From Bdellovibrionaceae bacterium UBA2316 (GTDB taxonomy: Bacteria; Bdellovibrionota; Bdellovibrionia; Bdellovibrionales; Bdellovibrionaceae), in contig DDVI01000061.1 of NCBI GenBank assembly GCA_002345205.1, positions 1 to 31,452 on the forward strand: a stretch of DNA of 31,452 nt, written 5' to 3'. Numbering within the stretch: position 1 is the stretch's first letter; every line of letters begins with the position of its first letter. Position numbers and translations under genes: made by a program. Below are positions 14,101-22,222 of this stretch, piece after piece. The notes below the pieces were generated by a model. The model was not told the DNA's origin. It worked only from the letters and a program-made list of their open reading frames with translations, and did not search any database.

Positions 14101-16523
14101 GTTTCACGTGTTGGTGCTCTGTCCGCATTGTAACTAAACGGAATTTTCTCTGCTAGATAAGGAACTAAATCCGGAGACTTCTTTTCTTTTCGTTCACCGT
14201 ATAACTCTGAATAGATATAACTATTCGCGATGACTTTTTTGACGTAGTTACGCGTCTCCAAAAACGGGATGTGCTCAATAAACTCATCCGTCTCTAGATT
14301 ACCGAATTGCTGTAACCAGTTCTTAACTCGGTGTGGCCCTGCATTGTAACTGGCCGCTACCAGAGGGATCGCTTGGTTAAATTTTCGATTTAATCGTTGT
14401 AAATACTTGGTGCCGATCTTAATCGCTGAATCTGGCTCTAGAAGCTGTTTAGGCGTGAATGTTTTATCTCCAAGGATTTCGGCTACGCGGTTTCCTGTAT
14501 AGGGCATCACCTGCATTAAACCCAATGCACCAACCGGCGAAATCGCTTCTTTCTTGTACTGACTCTCGGCCTTCATAATGCTCCAAACTAACTCACGCGG
14601 AACTTCAAACTCTTTCGAATATCGATCGACAAGTGTGGGATAGGCTTTCGGGAACGAATACTCCCAGAGTCCTCGACCTTGTTCAATACCTAAACGAGTC
14701 TTCTGCCCACCGAAGTACACTTGGCTAATATGGCTCATGCGATGGTACTGCCCTACCTGCGAGTATTCGTTTAGTAGCACTTTCAAGTACTCTTTGTTTT
14801 TAGTACGCTTTTCAATTTCGTACAATTCCCACTTCGACCAGAAATCCAATCCCAACGTCGCAAGCGCGCGAGACTTTTCAAACTTTTCTACGAAATCTGG
14901 GGTTTTAAACGGACTTTCTTCACTTGCTTCAGCGACCTTTTCGTCCGGTTTATCCATTTCCATTGGATCCGCTTCTTCTTCAGCCTCTTGAGCTTCGGCA
15001 GCTACCTCTTCTTCGATTGGTGCTTCTTTGATGGAAGCTACCATTCTAGAATCGAAACCTTTACGGAAGTGATTCACTAGATTCGAACCCGTGATTTCCT
15101 CTTTAACCGTCGTTGTTGCAATTTTCTCTTGGCCTTTTAGCTCTATATCTAATTTTTCTAAACGCTTTGTCGCGGCTACAGAGTAATAACCTTTGTTCCG
15201 ATCAGCCGCTAAACGTTCAAAGTAAATTTTCGATTTATCAAACTTACCCTCGCGATACAAGGCCATTCCCATCCAGTAATTCAAACGCTCTTTGCTTAAT
15301 GAACGGTATTTCTTTTTGTTTTTCACCGTTGCCAATTTTTTAAAATCATTAAATGCCGAATGATATTCGCCACGCAAGTATTTCATCCACGCTAGGTACC
15401 ACTGAGATTCTTTATTTAATTTTTCGTTCCTTGAGATCTTTAAGAAATCCTTAAATTTTCGAGTTGCCCAGTCATAATCGCGCAATTGATACGACATGAA
15501 AGCCGCCTGAAATAGCGCTTGTTGCCCCTTAGCTGACTTCTTTTGCATTTGGTAGCTCTTGTAATACAAAGACACTGCTGAATTTAAATCACCCGACCGC
15601 GCCGCAATTGGCGCTAATTGGTTCAAGAATTCAAAATCATTTTCTTTGGCCGCTAAATGCTTTTTCAAGATTCCATAGGCTTTTTCTAGATCCCCTTCCT
15701 GCGCATGGTACATCGCCAGAATTTTATCGGCGTCGAAATCATACTTTCCTTGATAATCTTTTTTGAAATTCAAAATTTCCTCTAAGGCTTTCTTTTCTTG
15801 GCCCGCCCATAAACTATTGCGAACTCGTTTTTTAAAATCATCAATTTCCCATTCACATTTAGATTCCTTGCTGTTCACAAGATTCAGAGTCAGATTATAT
15901 CCCCATTTAGAAATCTTTTCGAACTGTGGATACTGGCTGTAGAGTTTTACTAATCGCGAACATTTTTTCTGGTTCAGATTTAATTGATCTTCGATTGTTG
16001 CTAAATCCAAAAGAATAAACGGATGCTGTTCAGTTCCGCGCGTCGCTTTTTCAAGCTTTTGCAATAGGTCATGAGACGCTTTGTAGTTCTTCTCTTCTGT
16101 TTGAATTGTACTTAAGAAAAGCATCGTTTCGTTTTTTAAACGAATATTCGGCTTTCCATCTAAAATCGCAGAAAATGTTTCTTTCGCTTTAACATTATCC
16201 TTTTTGCTTAAATAGATTTGACCTAAGTAAAACAAAACGTATTCAGATAAAGTTTTGATATTACCTCTAAGTTCAGTAAACACGGCTTCGGAATCACCCA
16301 TTTTTCCCATTTGAAAAAGAGCATAGGCTTTTTGAAAAAGCATAAGTTCCTTATCCGGAGCCGCAGACGGTTTTTCTAAATCTTTATCGATAGCGGCAAC
16401 AACTTTATCCCACTTGCCATCTTGTAAAAAGATCCGCGTCTTTGAAAAAATATCGGACTGCGAATTTAATTCCAGCGTTGAAAATAAAAATAACGCCAGC
16501 AAAAATATAGATCTAATTTGCAT
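14085..16523 (-). CDS. slt: Slt-type soluble lytic transglycosylase with TPR-like N-terminus
   Basis: An 812-residue periplasmic enzyme cutting the beta-1,4 MurNAc-GlcNAc bond of peptidoglycan with formation of a 1,6-anhydro end. A signal peptide covers about the first 20 residues. Helical TPR-like repeats fill roughly 25-460, then comes an unusual Glu/Ala-rich acidic linker (about 500-540). The SLT domain is C-terminal: catalytic Glu in IMKAESQYKKEAISPVGA, GLMQVMP, AASYNAGPHRV and the ETRNYV motif. I chose the ATG at 16523 because GAGG lies 9 bases before it; an ATG at 16538 would add five residues. It is longer than E. coli Slt70 (about 620). Its promoter interlocks with that of radA. Confidence 0.92.
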   Translation of the reverse strand: MQIRSIFLLALFLFSTLELNSQSDIFSKTRIFLQDGKWDKVVAAIDKDLEKPSAAPDKELMLFQKAYALFQMGKMGDSEAVFTELRGNIKTLSEYVLFYLGQIYLSKKDNVKAKETFSAILDGKPNIRLKNETMLFLSTIQTEEKNYKASHDLLQKLEKATRGTEQHPFILLDLATIEDQLNLNQKKCSRLVKLYSQYPQFEKISKWGYNLTLNLVNSKESKCEWEIDDFKKRVRNSLWAGQEKKALEEILNFKKDYQGKYDFDADKILAMYHAQEGDLEKAYGILKKHLAAKENDFEFLNQLAPIAARSGDLNSAVSLYYKSYQMQKKSAKGQQALFQAAFMSYQLRDYDWATRKFKDFLKISRNEKLNKESQWYLAWMKYLRGEYHSAFNDFKKLATVKNKKKYRSLSKERLNYWMGMALYREGKFDKSKIYFERLAADRNKGYYSVAATKRLEKLDIELKGQEKIATTTVKEEITGSNLVNHFRKGFDSRMVASIKEAPIEEEVAAEAQEAEEEADPMEMDKPDEKVAEASEESPFKTPDFVEKFEKSRALATLGLDFWSKWELYEIEKRTKNKEYLKVLLNEYSQVGQYHRMSHISQVYFGGQKTRLGIEQGRGLWEYSFPKAYPTLVDRYSKEFEVPRELVWSIMKAESQYKKEAISPVGALGLMQVMPYTGNRVAEILGDKTFTPKQLLEPDSAIKIGTKYLQRLNRKFNQAIPLVAASYNAGPHRVKNWLQQFGNLETDEFIEHIPFLETRNYVKKVIANSYIYSELYGERKEKKSPDLVPYLAEKIPFSYNADRAPTRETWEEI

Positions 16524-16591
16524 GTCTAATCGCCTCATCCGTAAGGTTTAATTGATATGTCGAAAACTCACTCTTATATTGTAATCTCTCT

Positions 16592-16620
16592 AGTATAATG
16601 ATAGCGGATAACAATGGCAA
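16592..16620 (-). promoter_or_regulatory. Sigma70-type promoter for slt
   Basis: On the minus strand TTGCCA (16615-16620), 17-bp spacer and TATACT (16592-16597) give 5 of 6 matches in both boxes. The -35 box covers the radA start codon. Transcription should begin near 16585. Confidence 0.6.
16594..16599 (+). promoter_or_regulatory. Candidate -10 box for radA
   Basis: A perfect TATAAT lies 15 bases upstream of the radA ATG, with no good -35 box. If used, the mRNA leader would be under 10 bases. It overlaps the slt -10 box on the other strand. Confidence 0.4.
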
Positions 16621-17987
16621 AATCGAAGTCCAAAACTATTTATGTTTGTCAAAATTGTGGTGCCCAGCGACCAAGGTGGGAAGGCAAATGCAGCGATTGC
16701 GGATCGTGGAATAGTTTAGTCGAAGAAACCCAGACCGAAGTTAAGGCGAGTCAAACTCGCGGATGGTCTGTTGACGCCCAAAAGCCAACCCGCCTAGATG
16801 AAAGCCCAGCGGAAGATGTTTTACCGCGTATCAATACTGGCATCGAAGAGTTCAATCGCGTTGTCGGTGGTGGAATTCCCGAAGGTGGCTTTTTATTATT
16901 AGGCGGTTCACCCGGTATCGGGAAAAGCACGTTATTGTTACAAATTGCGGGCGGAGTTGCCAAAGCCAGCAAAAAAGTCCTTTATGTGTCGGGCGAAGAA
17001 AGCGTGAATCAGTCAATTTCACGTGCCCACCGATTAGGTATTCGATCGCCACTGATCGAAATGGCAGCAGAAAGTGAACTGAACAAAATTATCGATATGG
17101 CGAAAGCCTCTAAACCAGATGTCCTGGTCGTTGACTCTATCCAAACGGTTTTCCTATCTAATTTAGAATCTGGACCGGGATCAGTGTCCCAAGTTCGTGA
17201 ATGCGCGGCTCACTTGATGTCACTTGCGAAACAAAATGGCATCGCGGTCATCCTGGTTGGTCACGTTACCAAAGACGGCTCAATCGCTGGCCCCAAAGTT
17301 TTAGAACACATGGTAGACTGTGTACTATCATTTGAAGGCGATACACAATCCCACTTCCGTTTATTAAAAACGATCAAGAACCGCTTCGGCGGTGCCTTAG
17401 AAATCGGGATTTTTCAAATGGCCGGAAAAGGTTTAGAAGAAGTTTCCAATCCGTCTGAATTATTTCTTCAAGAACGCGGAAAAAATCCAGTGGGCTCGGT
17501 AGTATTTTCAAGTTTAGAGGGCAACCGCAGTTTATTGTGCGAAATCCAAGCCCTGTCTGTCTCAACAAGCATGGCGATGCCAAGACGAACCAGCGTAGGA
17601 ATTGAAACCAACCGCGTACACCTACTCACCGCAGTCTTAGAGCGCCACGCTCAGCTACCCATTCAACAAAGCGATTTATACATCAATGTTGTAGGTGGAT
17701 TAAAAATCCAAGAACCCGCAGTAGACTTAGCCTTAGCAGCGGCAATGATCTCGACTGAACGAAATATCCCAATCGACATGATGTCCTGTTTCTTCGGCGA
17801 AGTAGGATTAACTGGCGAAGTACGTGGTGTATTACTCCCAGAAATAAGAGTCAAAGAAGCCATCAAACTGGGATTAAAAAACTTCTATTTACCAGCCAAT
17901 CAAAAACAACAGGTCGAAGAGTATATGAAGAAAGGCTTAAACTTCTATTTCCTAAAACACATCAAAGAACTGCTCAACTTCATATAA
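16614..17987 (+). CDS. radA: DNA repair protein RadA (Sms)
   Basis: A 457-residue RecA-related branch-migration helicase that helps process recombination intermediates. The N-terminal zinc finger is C12-x2-C15 and C26-x2-C29. The ATPase follows, with Walker A GSPGIGKST (98-106), Walker B LVVDSIQT and the RadA-specific KNRFG motif (255-259). The C-terminal third is a Lon-protease-like domain without protease activity. Length is normal (about 455). The start is tight against the divergent slt gene: 90 bases separate the two start codons. The stop codon directly abuts the convergent PilZ gene stop at 17988, leaving no room for a terminator between them. Confidence 0.97.
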   Translation: MAKSKSKTIYVCQNCGAQRPRWEGKCSDCGSWNSLVEETQTEVKASQTRGWSVDAQKPTRLDESPAEDVLPRINTGIEEFNRVVGGGIPEGGFLLLGGSPGIGKSTLLLQIAGGVAKASKKVLYVSGEESVNQSISRAHRLGIRSPLIEMAAESELNKIIDMAKASKPDVLVVDSIQTVFLSNLESGPGSVSQVRECAAHLMSLAKQNGIAVILVGHVTKDGSIAGPKVLEHMVDCVLSFEGDTQSHFRLLKTIKNRFGGALEIGIFQMAGKGLEEVSNPSELFLQERGKNPVGSVVFSSLEGNRSLLCEIQALSVSTSMAMPRRTSVGIETNRVHLLTAVLERHAQLPIQQSDLYINVVGGLKIQEPAVDLALAAAMISTERNIPIDMMSCFFGEVGLTGEVRGVLLPEIRVKEAIKLGLKNFYLPANQKQQVEEYMKKGLNFYFLKHIKELLNFI

Positions 17988-18680
17988 TTATTTCTTATGA
18001 ATATACTTAAGAAAAATCTCCCGCTGCAAATCCATAAACATATTCAGCATTTTGCCTTCAAACATCGGCTCACAATCTACAAACTGAATCCCCATAATTT
18101 GCGGCAGATCTGAAAAATCGCGAATGGGTTTGGTATAACGTACCTGTCCGCTCACATCGATAGGTGTTCGATGACTCAACGTAATTCTTAATTTTAATTT
18201 ACTGAAATCTTTAATGATGGGCTCAAGGGATGACAAACTCAATTTACATCCCCCGCTTGAAATGTCGAGTACCACACAATCAAAAGGAAGAGCTTTCCCA
18301 TTGTAATCAAGAATTTTACATTTAGCTGGATAGTTGCTGGGAATATCTAATCGCGCCGATTTACGCCGTTGCAGATAAAACAGATCATCTTGAGTATCGA
18401 TAAATATTTTAGAATCTTTGATTGTGACCAAACCATAGAAGAAATAGCGGTCTTCGTCGAAATTAATACTCACCACGCCCATTTCCGAATTCTTCAAGTC
18501 GAACTCTAGTCCTGGCAAAAAATCACATTCCACTATTTTTTCATCCATAGCCTGTACCGGCACGACTTGCTTAACGTCTTTAGATTCTGTTTTAATTAAC
18601 CACACCACACGATCTTCAATCAGGCGCTTAAAAATTCTCTTTTTGTCTGATAGGTGAACTTTTTTAAAAACGTCTTTCAT
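17988..18680 (-). CDS. PilZ domain protein, probable c-di-GMP receptor (copy 1)
   Basis: A 230-residue soluble protein. Residues about 1-100 form a YcgR-N-like beta-rich part and 105-225 a PilZ domain with the c-di-GMP motifs RRKSAR (105-110) and DISSGG (139-144), both intact. It should bind c-di-GMP and alter a partner, for example in motility or surface behaviour; the partner is not known. Its ATG overlaps the upstream PilZ stop (ATGA), so the pair is coupled. The C-terminal helix, MFMDLQREIFLKYIHKK, resembles that of its neighbour, which points to tandem duplication. Confidence 0.85.
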   Translation of the reverse strand: MKDVFKKVHLSDKKRIFKRLIEDRVVWLIKTESKDVKQVVPVQAMDEKIVECDFLPGLEFDLKNSEMGVVSINFDEDRYFFYGLVTIKDSKIFIDTQDDLFYLQRRKSARLDIPSNYPAKCKILDYNGKALPFDCVVLDISSGGCKLSLSSLEPIIKDFSKLKLRITLSHRTPIDVSGQVRYTKPIRDFSDLPQIMGIQFVDCEPMFEGKMLNMFMDLQREIFLKYIHKK

Positions 18681-19360
18681 CGCTTACCATAGAATTCAAT
18701 AAATAATTCTCTTTGCAAATCTAAAAATAGATTTTTTACCTGCGTAGTGGACTGATTCTGAGGAAACTCAAAACTCAGACCTAGAGTTTGTCGAATAGCA
18801 CCGGATTTACTGCGAGTCGCATGTTTAACAACACCCGTAACTTCGACGGCACGGCGATCACCCATTCTAAGATTTCCAACTAGCTCGTCACCGATTTCAA
18901 TTTTTGGGATTTCAGTATTCAAACCCACTTTACAACCTGACTCGGAAAAATCGAATATCAATGATTTTAAAAACGCCAGACCATCATTGTGACGTTTAAT
19001 CATCAGACTCGCAGGATACGCGTTTGGAATTTTAAGACGCTTATTACGACGACGGATCAAATGATAGAAATCAACTTTACGCCTGAACATCAAAAAACCC
19101 TCGGCGACAAAGGCAGAAGATTTGAAAAAGTATCTTTCGCCGTCTAGCACAAGGACGATAATAACTTCATGCCGCGTTCTTAACGTATGCAAATCAGATG
19201 GACACGCACACGTAATATACGAGGGCTTTTTTAACGTATTAATCTTTGATTTTATAATCCGAGTTGGCATTTTAAAAACAAAAAATGCCTTTAGTTTTAA
19301 AGCTTTCTGTAAAACTACCTCACGTTCATCCACGGAAAGCTTTTTAAAAATATTTTCCAA
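18677..19360 (-). CDS. PilZ domain protein, probable c-di-GMP receptor (copy 2)
   Basis: A 227-residue paralogue of the next gene, with the same layout: N-terminal beta-rich part, RRRNKR (103-108), DFSESG (137-142) and a C-terminal LFLDLQRELFIEFYGKR helix. The second PilZ motif has Glu-Ser-Gly where the neighbour has Ser-Gly-Gly, still within the DxSxxG pattern, so binding may differ in strength. The start is TTG at 19358-19360, with AAAGGA inside the end of glpK about 10 bases upstream. The glpK stop is 2 bases before it, so the three genes form one operon. Confidence 0.83.
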   Translation of the reverse strand: MENIFKKLSVDEREVVLQKALKLKAFFVFKMPTRIIKSKINTLKKPSYITCACPSDLHTLRTRHEVIIVLVLDGERYFFKSSAFVAEGFLMFRRKVDFYHLIRRRNKRLKIPNAYPASLMIKRHNDGLAFLKSLIFDFSESGCKVGLNTEIPKIEIGDELVGNLRMGDRRAVEVTGVVKHATRSKSGAIRQTLGLSFEFPQNQSTTQVKNLFLDLQRELFIEFYGKR

Positions 19361-19362
19361 AA

Positions 19363-20856
19363 CTACAGTTCCTTTATTAAATTTCGAACCGCGCGATCCC
19401 AGTTTTGAATCGTTTCAGCTATTGCTTTCGACTTCTTTTTTGGGAAAAATTCCTTGTCCCACTTCCAAGTTCCTTTTAATTCCGTTTTTGATTTCCAAAA
19501 GCCACTGCCTAAACCCGCCAAGAATGCAGCCCCTAGTGCTGTCGTTTCCACGACGTGCGCACGTAGGACTTTCTTTTGAAGAAAGTCAGATTGAAACTGC
19601 ATTAAAAGATTGTTTTTAGCAGCTCCACCATCAGTTTTTAGCTCAAGTAATTTTTTTCCTGATTCTTTTTCCATTACTTTGATGATATCCAGATTTTGCA
19701 ACGACATAGATTCTAGCGTCGCACGAGCTAAGTGATACTTGTTAGATTTTCTTGTTAACCCGACGATACGCCCCTTAGCATTGTCTTTCCAAAATGGGGC
19801 CCCCAAACCACTTAAAGCTGAAACAAAAATAACCCCTTCGGTGCTGTCTACCTGATTTGCCATAGCTTCAATTTCTTTGGATTCCTTCATCAATCCTAAA
19901 TTATCCCTAAGCCAACCAACCGCTGCTCCACAAATGAAGGCACCACCTTCAAATGCGTAAACTGGTTTTTCCCCTTCTAATTCCCAAGCTAACGTCGTCA
20001 ATAATCCCGAATTTGAATATTTAATTTGATTGCCGATATTGTACAAAATGAAACTGCCGGTACCAAATGTACATTTTGACATTCCTTTATCAAAGCATAC
20101 TTGCCCAAACAGGGCCGCCTGCTGATCACCTGCCACACCATGAATATTAATTGTTTTAGAAATTAGACTTTTAATTTCAGGACATTCTATCGCCCCGAAC
20201 AAAGCATTCGACTTTCTGATCTCTGGTAAAATCGTTTGCGGTACGCCAAATACCTTTAGGCATTTTGGATCCCAGTTACGTGTTTTCAAACTCATCAGCA
20301 ATGTCCGCGACGCATTTGAAACGTCCGTCGCGTGAACTGCGCCCTTAGTCAGTTTCCAAATCAGGAAAGTATCAATTGTTCCCGCTAATAGGCGTTTTTC
20401 TTTTAATAAAGAGCGCGTTTCTAAAACATTGTCGAGCATCCACTTGATTTTCGTTCCCGAAAAATACGGATCGATCACTAATCCAGTCGTTTTCTTAACA
20501 TAGGCATTATTTGTCTTGCGCAATTTCGAGCAAATTTTATCGGTGCGTTTGTCTTGCCAAACAATAGCGTTATGAACAGGCTTGCCGGTTTGCTTGTCCC
20601 AGAGAACAACCGTTTCACGCTGATTCGTTATACCCACCGAATCGATATCTCCGCTTGAATATTTTGTTAAAATTTCTTTAAGGCAATATACAACAGATTG
20701 CCAAATCTCTTCAGCATCGTGCTCGACCCAATCAGGCTTGGGAAAAATTTGCCGAAATTCTTTCTGAACTTGATCTACCAATTGTCCATTTTTATTAAAA
20801 AGACAGACACGAGATGAAGTTGTTCCTTGATCGATCGAGATTATATATTTAGACAT
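19363..20856 (-). CDS. glpK: Glycerol kinase
   Basis: A 497-residue FGGY-family kinase that makes sn-glycerol-3-phosphate from glycerol and ATP in the cytoplasm. The N-terminus YIISIDQGTTSSRVCLF, the glycerol-site region, GVAGDQQAALFGQ, GTGSFILYNIG and the C-terminal DGGAAKNNLLMQF are all present; length matches the family (about 495-500). I use the ATG at 20856, as the open frame extends to an upstream TTG (20892) that adds an atypical N-terminus. Neither start has a clear ribosome site. The start codon lies in a palindrome shared with the divergent acyltransferase. No glpF or glpD is adjacent; two PilZ genes follow instead. Confidence 0.96.
   Translation of the reverse strand: MSKYIISIDQGTTSSRVCLFNKNGQLVDQVQKEFRQIFPKPDWVEHDAEEIWQSVVYCLKEILTKYSSGDIDSVGITNQRETVVLWDKQTGKPVHNAIVWQDKRTDKICSKLRKTNNAYVKKTTGLVIDPYFSGTKIKWMLDNVLETRSLLKEKRLLAGTIDTFLIWKLTKGAVHATDVSNASRTLLMSLKTRNWDPKCLKVFGVPQTILPEIRKSNALFGAIECPEIKSLISKTINIHGVAGDQQAALFGQVCFDKGMSKCTFGTGSFILYNIGNQIKYSNSGLLTTLAWELEGEKPVYAFEGGAFICGAAVGWLRDNLGLMKESKEIEAMANQVDSTEGVIFVSALSGLGAPFWKDNAKGRIVGLTRKSNKYHLARATLESMSLQNLDIIKVMEKESGKKLLELKTDGGAAKNNLLMQFQSDFLQKKVLRAHVVETTALGAAFLAGLGSGFWKSKTELKGTWKWDKEFFPKKKSKAIAETIQNWDRAVRNLIKEL
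20820..20847 (+). promoter_or_regulatory. Candidate promoter for the acyltransferase gene
   Basis: TTGTTC (20820-20825), 16-bp spacer and TATATA (20842-20847), placed within the first codons of the divergent glpK. Predicted start near 20855, inside the palindrome at 20853-20867. Confidence 0.35.
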
Positions 20857-20867
20857 ATAGTATATGT
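20853..20867. promoter_or_regulatory. 15-bp palindrome containing both divergent start codons
   Basis: ACATATA-G-TATATGT is perfectly symmetrical around position 20860. The glpK start (CAT, 20854-20856) and the acyltransferase start (ATG, 20864-20866) occupy equivalent places in its two arms. It could be a binding site for a dimeric regulator acting on both genes. Confidence 0.5.
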
Positions 20868-21607
20868 TTGATGATAAGCTAAAAAAAATCAAGAATGAGA
20901 GCTTTTATTTTAAGACTCTACCCAACCAGCTTCTCAAGCTCTTGAAGTTCTATTTTCGCCTAGAAGTCGAAAATGCTCATCATGTTCCTAAAAAAGGATC
21001 TGCCGTTATCATTGCTAACCATTCTGGCTTCTCTGGCCTAGATGCGCTGATGTTAAATCATGTTCTTATGAATGATGTTAAACGTGTGCCGCGAGTGTTG
21101 ACTCATAAATTATGGTTTAGTACAGACTTTACTCAAAAAACGGCACAGAAGATGGGTTTTTATGAAGCTAATTATGAAAATGGGTTACAATTTTTAAAGC
21201 GTAAAAATGCCGTAGTCATTTTCCCCGAAGGGGAAGACGGCAATTTTAAATCGTCTGGGAAAATGTACACACTACAAGAGTTTAAACGTGGTTTCTTGCG
21301 AATGGCGATCGAGACCCAGTCACCGATCGTTCCCGTCTTAGTTATTGGCGCCGAGGAGACTAACTTTACACTCAAAAAATTGACGTTGAAAATGATATCA
21401 AAAGGACTAAAGCTACCCCTTCCTTTAAATTTGATTCCTCTTCCCGCGAAATGGAAAATTGTTTTCATGGAACCAATTTATTTACCTTACGATCAAACCA
21501 TCTTAGACGATCATACATTTATTCGGGAAATCGCTTCAGATATTCAAGAATTAATGCAAGAACGAATGAATGAGGAATTAAAAAAACGCGGTTCTGTTTA
21601 TTTTTAG
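20864..21607 (+). CDS. PlsC-like lysophospholipid/glycerolipid acyltransferase
   Basis: A 247-residue membrane-associated acyltransferase of the PlsC superfamily. The first motif is NHSGFSGLD (52-60), giving H-x6-D rather than the classic H-x4-D, as in a PlsC subgroup with NHSG motifs; the second is FPEGEDGNFK (120-129); a third is PIVPVLVIGAEE (about 144-155). It would move an acyl chain to a lysolipid or related alcohol at the inner membrane. Its start is 7 bases from the glpK start on the other strand, and glycerol-3-phosphate made by GlpK leads into glycerolipids, a plausible link. No ribosome site is seen before the ATG, and no nearby alternative start keeps the domain. Its stop overlaps the convergent prepilin stop. 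Confidence 0.8.
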   Translation: MFDDKLKKIKNESFYFKTLPNQLLKLLKFYFRLEVENAHHVPKKGSAVIIANHSGFSGLDALMLNHVLMNDVKRVPRVLTHKLWFSTDFTQKTAQKMGFYEANYENGLQFLKRKNAVVIFPEGEDGNFKSSGKMYTLQEFKRGFLRMAIETQSPIVPVLVIGAEETNFTLKKLTLKMISKGLKLPLPLNLIPLPAKWKIVFMEPIYLPYDQTILDDHTFIREIASDIQELMQERMNEELKKRGSVYF

Positions 21608-21822
21608 TTAGGACAACTTGGCTTTAGGCAATCATCAACGGGATCACCGCCGATAGACTGAATCACTTTACTCCACCCTGTTATGATGGCACCTGGTGAG
21701 TCAGGATCACGACTCGCTAACCGACTAACAATAATTCCAGACACAACGGCCGCAATCGCCAAAAGCAATACGTACTCGATGATCAACTGGCCTCTATTGT
21801 TTTTATAAATTAAGCTCTTCAT
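21604..21822 (-). CDS. Small Flp-type prepilin-like protein
   Basis: A 72-residue protein: basic leader MKSLIYKNNRG, then QLIIEYVLLLAIAAVVSG, a hydrophobic helix with Glu at +5 and Tyr at +6 after Gly11. This is the G/xxxxEY processing pattern of Flp pilins, cut by a TadV-type prepilin peptidase. The C-terminus has two Cys (DDCLKPSC) that could form a disulfide. TadE-like pseudopilins are the alternative. I chose the ATG at 21822 because longer versions add a non-pilin N-terminus. It overlaps the upstream gene by 20 bases without a ribosome site of its own, which implies coupling. No tad secretion genes are in the window. Confidence 0.65.
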   Translation of the reverse strand: MKSLIYKNNRGQLIIEYVLLLAIAAVVSGIIVSRLASRDPDSPGAIITGWSKVIQSIGGDPVDDCLKPSCPN

Positions 21823-22222
21823 GTTTTGTTTTTTGATTTTGACGTACCCAGTGAGAATACGCCTGATGGAATTTATCCTCGAATAACGTAAAGTCAATCC
21901 CTTCAACGCTCTCATTGATGCCAATGACTAAGTCGCTTTCCCAATCAGACATCACTATTTTTTCATTCGATTCAAAGCATTTTTCGAAGCTTTCACCTGT
22001 TGGGTAAATCAAAATGAACAAACTTGTATGAACACCAGCAGAAACGTCTTTTAGTTTTTTAACCTCATCTGCAAATCTATTTTGGATATGGAAGTATACT
22101 TTTAAAGCCAAAGACTCTTGAGCCTGAGTGAAGTATATTCGAATCGGACCATCGAAAATGGCAGAATTAAAATCAGTCACAAAGTATTTTGATTGTATTA
22201 GCTGACTATAACCGTTTTTCAT
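21803..22222 (-). CDS. Hypothetical protein coupled to the prepilin gene
   Basis: A 139-residue soluble protein that I do not recognise. There is no signal peptide, membrane segment or clear motif. It has a mixed alpha/beta composition, one Cys (C100 region, EKCFES) and an acidic middle (SDWESDLVIGINESVEG). A strong ribosome site AAGGAGAGG precedes the ATG. It is the first gene of a two-gene unit with the Flp-like prepilin, whose start lies inside it, so a role in pilin handling or its regulation is possible but only inferred. Confidence 0.75.
   Translation of the reverse strand: MKNGYSQLIQSKYFVTDFNSAIFDGPIRIYFTQAQESLALKVYFHIQNRFADEVKKLKDVSAGVHTSLFILIYPTGESFEKCFESNEKIVMSDWESDLVIGINESVEGIDFTLFEDKFHQAYSHWVRQNQKTKHEELNL

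Noticed and set aside
16602..16615. AGCGGATAACAAT before radA resembles half of the E. coli lac operator
   Set aside because: Only 13 bases match, the other half-site is absent, and no lac-type regulator or sugar gene is nearby. Treated as coincidence.
19122..19619. 165-codon plus-strand open frame opposite the PilZ and glpK genes
   Set aside because: It lies antisense to two well-supported genes, has no recognisable domain or ribosome site, and is rich in Ser/Phe as expected of a shadow frame.
20857..20892. Twelve-residue N-terminal extension of glpK from a TTG
   Set aside because: Glycerol kinases begin just before the IDQGTTSSR motif, and no ribosome site precedes the TTG.
21823..21924. 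34-residue N-terminal extension of the prepilin-like gene
   Set aside because: The extension would add a basic non-pilin segment before a canonical prepilin leader and lies within the upstream gene.
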